A stretch of 47,327 nucleotides of DNA, taken from NCBI GenBank assembly GCA_030141605.1, contig JAQGDQ010000023.1, positions 746,001 through 793,327 of the forward strand. Reading direction: 5' to 3'. Made by a program: the position numbers and the translations under genes. The stretch is from Tubiluchus corallicola (taxonomy: Eukaryota; Priapulida; Priapulimorpha; Priapulimorphida; Tubiluchidae). Shown one piece after another: positions 45,401-47,327 of the stretch. Below the pieces are notes generated by a model. The model saw only the letters and a list, made by a program, of their open reading frames with translations. It did not search any database and was not told where the DNA came from. Each line of letters begins with the position of its first letter. The first letter of the stretch is position 1.

Positions 45401-47327
45401 TTCTCATGAAACTTCAACAGAACTGAAGCTTCGAAACTGAATCCGAAAAGAAGCTTTAATTCGATTTGATTTGTTAAAGTTCTATGTTACTTTACATCCA
45501 ACCTGATTCCAGAGAAATGAAAAAAAGAATCAGTTTAATCAGTTCGATTGCAGAAGCGGTTCGGCAGAGCCTTATTAGAAAGCAATTATGCAATCTTTTA
45601 CATTTAAATTTTTAAAACTGAATTGCTCAATTTTCTGCCTTTTTTGATAACTTTGTCCTACTTGAAATACACAAATGTCAGCACAGTTTCAGTTTCTGCA
45701 TATCCAAGAAATAAAATCTTATGAGCAAATGTGCAATACATTACAAAATGTGCAAGAAATGACACCCCAAGCCATTCGAAAAAGATTCGGTTTACAGATA
45801 TACCTAGAAAATCGAAATTCAAATTTGATTCTATTTCAAAAATTCTGTTAAATAGAGATATAGATTTGATCCAGATTCGAAAATTATTGTAAATGAGACT
45901 CAGATTCATTAATTTCATGATGATGACGAAAAACATTTTGAAGCCAGGAATTAAATAGGACTACAGAGGCACCAAAAACAAAGAAAAAAATCAGCTTTAA
46001 TAATTTTCAATTAGGAAAATATGCATAACAACAAGAAAATATAATTAATATGTGTAAATGGAAGTGAGAAAAGTGCTGCAAAAAATCAATAATGGTGATA
46101 TCAAGCTCAACCAACAAAAGCCCGTAGGATCTTAATTACTGTATAAAAGTGTTTTGTTAAAGTTCAGCACTTTAGCAACGAGCCGTTTTCGGAAAAACAA
46201 TTTTCGCAATGTCTCTAATTACAGAAACTTAGCATTCAACATTGTGAAAATAGAAAAGCTAACCTACCTCCAGTGTCAATAAATTGGCTACAGGACACGT
46301 TATTCCAATCGGCAGTGTCGGTTGTTTCTGAAAAACAGCTACTTGGTTCCTAGTAAATGAAAGCAACGTATAAAATGCTTTACATGTTCTCAAGCAAAAA
46401 AGCTATACAAGCAGCTTATGAAGATTACCTAAAATGAAACTACCTTACACTTTTATGAACATGTTACAATCTTTTTAATGTAAAAATTTTCATAAAACTA
46501 CATGATTCATACAGATTTATATTATAAAACACACAAACTTTACCACGTACCGTTTGCTTGCTTGAATTATTCTTCTCCACGACAGGTTTTTTATTCTTTT
46601 GCTGATTTTTTATCTTTTCTTCTTTATGAGTGATAATCTCATTTAATTCTCTATACCAGTTTTCCCTTTCAGGTATTGACAAATTCCCATTGTTTTGCAC
46701 ATCTTCACTCGATAGCAGTGAATCTTCATGTGAGGCTTCCCATTTGCCTGTAGATTCCCACTTACTTGTACCATGCTGCCTTTGCCTCACTCTCTGTGGT
46801 TGTGGTTTCTCATTTACAAAACACTCAGAGATCTTTTTATCTAAATCTGCACTTTCATAAATTTCGGTAGATACATGTGCACAGGTGGCTTTTGCCAAGT
46901 CTTGTGGGTCACTTGGCCAAGTGTATAATTTAGTTGATTTGGAACTTGTATCCCAGTCAGATTCTTCCTGAGTGCCATCACTGACATTTTTACCTGTTCT
47001 CACACTCTTATTAGAAAACTCAGCTAGCTTATCATCTAAATAGTCAGTCACATTTTTATGAGAAGATGTGCCTTTTTTCACATTAGCCTTTACTGGTTCT
47101 TTTAGTTTTACATTTGGCAGACTGGTATCATTCTTTGCTTGTTTACCTTCACTACTTTGTCGAGCAGAATAGTTATGTCTGTTACGACGAAAATCAGAAT
47201 ATGATCGTACAGCAACAGGTGCAGACGGAACTTCCCCAACTTTTGGTATTCGATATTCGTCAGATTCACTCTTAGATGTGGGAGAATCATCAGCCCTTGT
47301 TTTTGGTGAAACTTTTTGCTTGTTGTG
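24303..47327 (-). CDS. SMG6: SMG6/EST1A, nonsense-mediated mRNA decay endonuclease (24 exons in window, 5' end off right edge)
   Basis: SMG6 is recruited by phosphorylated UPF1 and the exon-junction complex and cuts mRNAs near premature stops through its PIN nuclease. The 24 coding exons I placed total 4782 nt, divisible by three, with matching phases at all 23 junctions. Visible protein is 1593 residues (human 1419), and the N-terminus is still missing. Order: a disordered basic/Ser-rich N-region (exons 1-6); a 14-3-3-like/TPR EST1 region (exons 7-16) with GDIARYKEQ, SGRVYNQLALLA, RKLDAVYYYMRSL and FLHAHGKLFTKIG; a second helical block (17-19); an acidic-then-basic coil (20); and the PIN domain (21-24) with LIPDTNSF, INELDGL, NNDDIILSCC and LLTEDKN. 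These keep the three acidic catalytic positions known in SMG6. Introns run from 166 bp to 1.9 kb and carry most of the recent transposons in the window. One uses a GC donor. Confidence 0.96.
24434..26308. other. SMG6 last intron, with an unrecognised 103-codon open frame
   Basis: Mostly AT-rich non-coding sequence. The minus-strand frame 25666-25977 has balanced coding-like composition and hydrophobic helical periodicity (LLEHFLYLVFSQNF, PAVVALLQIP, ATQLLQALP). It has no ATG near its start, where an in-frame stop lies two codons before a GTG. It could be a decayed exon or retrocopy of a helical-repeat protein. I do not recognise the family. Confidence 0.35.
26309..26390 (-). CDS. SMG6: SMG6 exon 23 (PIN domain, second catalytic Asp)
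   Basis: Acceptor TTTCTAG, donor GTAACT; phase 0 in, phase 1 out; 82 nt. Encodes GNNDDIILSCCLHYCHDYA and DFMPKDE, near-identical to human across the active-site helix. Confidence 0.94.
26493..26743. mobile_element. MITE with ~45 bp imperfect TIRs in SMG6 intron 22
   Basis: The left end GTCCTTTTCACAGTT is followed inside by AACCAGGCAACGCAT. The right end carries ATGCGTTGCCTGGTT and then AACTGTGAAAAGGC, the exact inverse of both blocks. The interior (~150 bp) has no transposase. Target duplication not clear. It lies 75 bp from SMG6 exon 22. Confidence 0.72.
26818..27032 (-). CDS. SMG6: SMG6 exon 22 (PIN domain)
   Basis: Acceptor TTTCTAG, donor GTTTGT; phase 1 in, phase 0 out. Encodes VINELDGLIK with the conserved Glu, a variable loop, YQARKAIEWLE and HVRALTAKGSEM. 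Confidence 0.95.
27138..27370 (-). mobile_element. tRNA-Gly-like SINE with (ATT)n tail in SMG6 intron 21
   Basis: Minus-strand head: TAGCTCGATGGTAGTATGC (A box), anticodon arm TCGCTTCCCATACGGGAG with CCC in the anticodon position, and GGCGGGTTGAACTCCCGGCC (B box). These closely resemble tRNA-Gly(CCC). A ~140 bp unrelated body follows, ending at an (ATT)n tail (27138-27154). The head is intact enough to read as a fairly young SINE. Confidence 0.8.
27788..27941 (-). CDS. SMG6: SMG6 exon 21 (PIN domain, first catalytic Asp)
   Basis: Acceptor TCTCTAG, donor GTATGG; phase 0 in, phase 1 out. Encodes PLYLIPDTNSFVNHLAGL, with the first catalytic Asp in PDTN, and YTLVVPLV, the second strand of the PIN fold. 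Confidence 0.95.
28211..28339 (-). CDS. SMG6: SMG6 exon 20
   Basis: Acceptor TTTTCAG, donor GTTTGT; phase 0 at both ends. An acidic run is followed by VRALREKKLALEKKREK, equivalent to the human IRELRAKKLALARKI coil leading into the PIN domain. Confidence 0.9.
29247..29435 (-). CDS. SMG6: SMG6 exon 19
   Basis: Acceptor GATTTAG, donor GTAAGA; phase 0 at both ends, 63 codons. YTRMQNILKFGDYLCG resembles the human RVTVLKYFLEALCG helix, followed by an acidic/Ser linker. Confidence 0.85.
30635..30718. repeat. Near-perfect hairpin, 36 bp arms, 12 nt loop, in SMG6 intron 18
   Basis: The left arm 30635-30670 and right arm 30683-30718 are reverse complements with one mismatch. The arms are AT-rich (AAAAGATACAATAATAAAAA...). 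In the transcript this would fold as a very stable stem. Confidence 0.85.
30726..30751 (+). ncRNA. Hammerhead-like motif (degenerate), 8 nt after the hairpin
   Basis: CTGGTGA at 30726-30732, a GTCC/GGAC stem capped by a GAGA tetraloop (34-37/42-45), then GAAA at 30746-30749. This mirrors the hammerhead core CUGANGA-stem II-GAAA used by Penelope-like elements and retrozymes. However, the essential A after CUG is G here and one extra G precedes the stem, so self-cleavage is doubtful. Confidence 0.35.
30972..31173 (-). CDS. SMG6: SMG6 exon 18
   Basis: Acceptor TTTATAG, donor GTGAGT; phase 2 in, phase 0 out. Encodes LFTLVAQLN, a linker, and EESLVYGFTPLM, equivalent to human EDRLLSGFVPLL. Confidence 0.9.
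32033..32154 (-). CDS. SMG6: SMG6 exon 17
   Basis: Acceptor TTTACAG, donor GTATTT; phase 0 in, phase 2 out. Encodes ELLSDDLHQIIPAIHVWMQW, equivalent to the human LKELLPSVKVWSDWM helix. Confidence 0.9.
32298..33079. mobile_element. Non-autonomous hAT-type transposon (782 bp) with perfect 8 bp target duplication
   Basis: Starts CAGGGTTGCTACCGAAA and ends, reverse-complemented, CAGGGATGTTACCGAAA. The flanking 8-mers CCAACAAG at 32290-32297 and 33080-33087 are identical. 8 bp duplications and CAGGG ends are diagnostic of hAT elements. The interior is AT-rich with several CCGAAAC motifs and no transposase; the 107-codon frame at 32776-33099 runs out through the right end and is not a gene. The clean duplication implies a fairly recent insertion. 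It sits in SMG6 intron 16, which has the GC donor. Confidence 0.9.
33828..33964 (-). CDS. SMG6: SMG6 exon 16 (followed by a GC donor)
   Basis: Acceptor TTTATAG; phase 1 in, phase 0 out. Encodes QLHALSLGMTMFGVLVQRSL, matching the ALGLAMFSLLVRRC helix in human. The exon must end at CCAGAG because the next exon resumes in frame there. The intron then starts GCAAGT, a classic GC-AG donor. Confidence 0.85.
33969..33994. repeat. (AAT)n microsatellite in SMG6 intron 15
   Basis: About seven AAT units within 30 bp of the exon 16 acceptor on the intron side. Confidence 0.8.
34433..34578 (-). CDS. SMG6: SMG6 exon 15
   Basis: Acceptor GTTTAAG, donor GTAAGC; phase 2 in, phase 1 out. Encodes GMESFPVVA, a helix, then TVINMYSIHNTAL, matching human GMETFPAVA and TINMFAVHNSQL. 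Confidence 0.9.
34745..34806 (-). CDS. SMG6: SMG6 exon 14
   Basis: Small 62 nt exon, too short for an ORF search. Acceptor TTTCTAG, donor GTAAGT; phase 0 in, phase 2 out. Encodes FVQNFLHAHGKLFTKIG, near-identical to human. Confidence 0.9.
36041..36205 (-). CDS. SMG6: SMG6 exon 13
   Basis: Acceptor ATTTCAG, donor GTGTGA; phase 0 at both ends. Starts with a charged run, then VFREVWTHPNG, matching human RLEIWIHPS; the rest is a variable loop. Confidence 0.85.
36616..36832. repeat. Tandem repeat, three copies of 71 bp, in SMG6 intron 12
   Basis: The unit begins AAATCACTTGCAATGTGAAA and ends GTATTCAATTTGAAAC. Copies start at 36616, 36687 and 36758 and differ by only a few bases, so the duplication is recent. 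Confidence 0.92.
37232..37342 (-). CDS. SMG6: SMG6 exon 12
   Basis: Acceptor GCTGTAG, donor GTTTGT; phase 0 at both ends, 37 codons. RKLDAVYYYMRSL is identical to human over 13 residues, followed by an ARESL helix. Confidence 0.93.
37917..37995 (-). CDS. SMG6: SMG6 exon 11
   Basis: Acceptor GTTTCAG, donor GTATGA; phase 2 in, phase 0 out. Encodes WYIKAQKLWPKSGRVYNQLA, the TPR-like helix pair of the phosphopeptide-binding domain. Confidence 0.92.
38647..38864 (-). CDS. SMG6: SMG6 exon 10
   Basis: Acceptor TTTGCAG, donor GTGAGT; phase 0 in, phase 2 out. Contains GANFYEELLEKIQ, ILSAHRYYLCLGDIARYKEQ and NDTSNYGRAR, among the best conserved parts of the 14-3-3-like domain. Confidence 0.93.
39370..39462 (-). 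CDS. SMG6: SMG6 exon 9
   Basis: Acceptor TTTCAAG, donor GTAATG; phase 0 at both ends, 31 codons. VIEDFRRQI matches human VIEKFRQLV. Confidence 0.85.
40148..40250 (-). CDS. SMG6: SMG6 exon 8
   Basis: Acceptor CTTGTCAG, donor GTCGGT; phase 2 in, phase 0 out. Encodes LQGKFEELVLIDPDL and DMWKRVFYK, equivalent to human LLQLYERCILLDIEF and ILWKNAFYQ. Confidence 0.87.
40524..40679 (-). CDS. SMG6: SMG6 exon 7 (start of EST1 region)
   Basis: Acceptor TTTCTAG, donor GTAAGC; phase 2 at both ends. Encodes VVLVELNNIESCLSRLL, an amphipathic helix like the helix that opens the EST1/14-3-3-like domain. Confidence 0.82.
41015..41095 (-). repeat. tRNA-Arg(TCT)-like SINE head in SMG6 intron 6
   Basis: The minus strand reads GACTCTGTAGTCCAAATG, AGACTTCTAATCCAAAGG and GGTTCAAATTGTGG. 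This matches the layout and anticodon arm of tRNA-Arg(UCU), including the near-complete anticodon stem-loop. The acceptor-stem 3' half is lost. A T-rich body follows at lower coordinates. Pol III activity unknown. Confidence 0.6.
41327..42229 (-). CDS. SMG6: SMG6 exon 6 (large, disordered Ser/Pro/Tyr region)
   Basis: 903 nt; acceptor TTTGTAG, donor GTACAT; phase 2 at both ends. Rich in Ser, Pro, Asn and Gln, ending in a Tyr-rich stretch (SMAYPDTYIPWYYQR). This parallels the Tyr/Pro/Gly-rich segment before the EST1 domain in human SMG6. The largest complete exon of the gene here. Confidence 0.88.
42832..42907. repeat. Two-copy tandem duplication of 38 bp in SMG6 intron 5
   Basis: Unit TTTAAGA(C/T)TGGGT(C/T)(A/G)GG followed by TTTTCTTATAAAATAGAAATG, starting at 42832 and 42870. 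It lies 30 bp inside the donor of exon 5. Confidence 0.85.
42936..43046 (-). CDS. SMG6: SMG6 exon 5
   Basis: Acceptor CTAAAG, donor GTATGT; phase 2 at both ends, 111 nt. Arg/Ser/Thr-rich linker ending in NLAIQQFNN. Confidence 0.75.
43561..43736 (-). CDS. SMG6: SMG6 exon 4
   Basis: Acceptor ATCACAG, donor GTAAAT; phase 0 in, phase 2 out. Encodes LPRRYNRSKKKKAQR, a strongly basic block that could be a nuclear-localisation or RNA-binding patch. An alternative donor GTGAGA 6 nt earlier breaks the frame and was not used. Confidence 0.75.
43737..45123. other. SMG6 intron 3, nothing recognised
   Basis: 1387 bp of AT-rich sequence. A plus-strand frame of 87 codons (44580-44843) has no family features and no splice or codon support. 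No repeat or element ends were identified. Confidence 0.45.
45124..45362 (-). CDS. SMG6: SMG6 exon 3
   Basis: Acceptor ATTTTTAG, donor GTGGGT; phase 1 in, phase 0 out. Encodes SVDELIDMNVREAR, a SWSEIVDEEL block, Arg/Ser repeats and DDFDDEQLEDWQ. Disordered, acidic and Ser-rich. Confidence 0.8.
45363..46267. other. SMG6 intron 2 with possible decayed repeat
   Basis: Between about 45420 and 45860 there are scattered inverted GAATC/GATTC and TTCGA motifs reminiscent of a decayed foldback element, but I could not define ends. No gene seen. Confidence 0.3.
46268..46349 (-). CDS. SMG6: SMG6 exon 2
   Basis: Acceptor TTACTAG, donor GTAGGT; phase 0 in, phase 1 out. Encodes a Ser/Thr/Asp-rich linker including TADWNNVSCSQFIDTG. 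Weakly conserved; placed by splice sites and frame. Confidence 0.75.
46551..47327 (-). CDS. SMG6: SMG6 exon 1 in window (5' partial)
   Basis: Open in one frame for all 259 codons to the window edge, so the exon continues. Low complexity, rich in Ser/Lys/Glu/Asp. SYSDFRRNRHNYS resembles the basic RYSRSDKRRNRYRTR stretch of human SMG6, which suggests the EJC-binding motifs lie upstream of the window. Donor GTACGT; phase 0 out. Confidence 0.8.

Overview
This window is AT-rich animal nuclear DNA. Coding exons are separated by GT-AG introns, and the spacers are full of non-LTR retrotransposon wreckage, tRNA-derived SINEs and small inverted-repeat DNA transposons. The protein families (pancreatic-type lipase, VPS41, WIPI4/WDR45, SMG6) and the CR1/L2-like LINEs point to a metazoan, probably an invertebrate. 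I cannot name the phylum from sequence alone.

Layout. (1) 1-5153, minus: the first four coding exons of a secreted pancreatic-lipase-family enzyme, running off the left edge before its catalytic serine. (2) 5154-9252: spacer with a ~400 bp foldback element and tRNA-like SINE heads. (3) 9253-11805, minus: VPS41, an intact 850-residue CDS in one uninterrupted exon. (4) About 12.4-20.9 kb: a transposon graveyard. It holds a decayed LINE (plus strand) with a KH-domain ORF1 region, a second LINE 3' fragment (minus), two adjacent copies of a TIR element, and a third decayed LINE (minus). (5) 21471-22505, plus: WDR45/WIPI4, again an intact single coding exon. (6) 22506-24302: the convergent 3' UTR region. 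(7) 24303 to beyond 47327, minus: SMG6, the nonsense-mediated-decay endonuclease. I resolved 24 coding exons by hand. They join in phase to 4782 nt (1593 codons plus stop) and carry the EST1/14-3-3-like region and the complete C-terminal PIN nuclease; the true N-terminus lies off the right edge.

The SMG6 introns hold the freshest mobile DNA: a 782 bp non-autonomous hAT element with a perfect 8 bp target duplication, tRNA-Gly- and tRNA-Arg-like SINEs, a ~250 bp MITE, a 3 x 71 bp tandem repeat, and a near-perfect 36 bp-arm hairpin beside a degenerate hammerhead-like motif.

The genes do not form one pathway. VPS41 (HOPS tethering at late endosome/lysosome) and WDR45 (autophagosome growth with ATG2) both serve lysosomal delivery. 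SMG6 is mRNA surveillance and the lipase is a secreted digestive-type enzyme. The most unusual points are the contrast between two intronless conserved genes and the 24-exon SMG6, both intronless genes having a 3' splice-site-like sequence just before the ATG, and the KH domain in the LINE. All joins were made by eye from the sequence; no database search was run.
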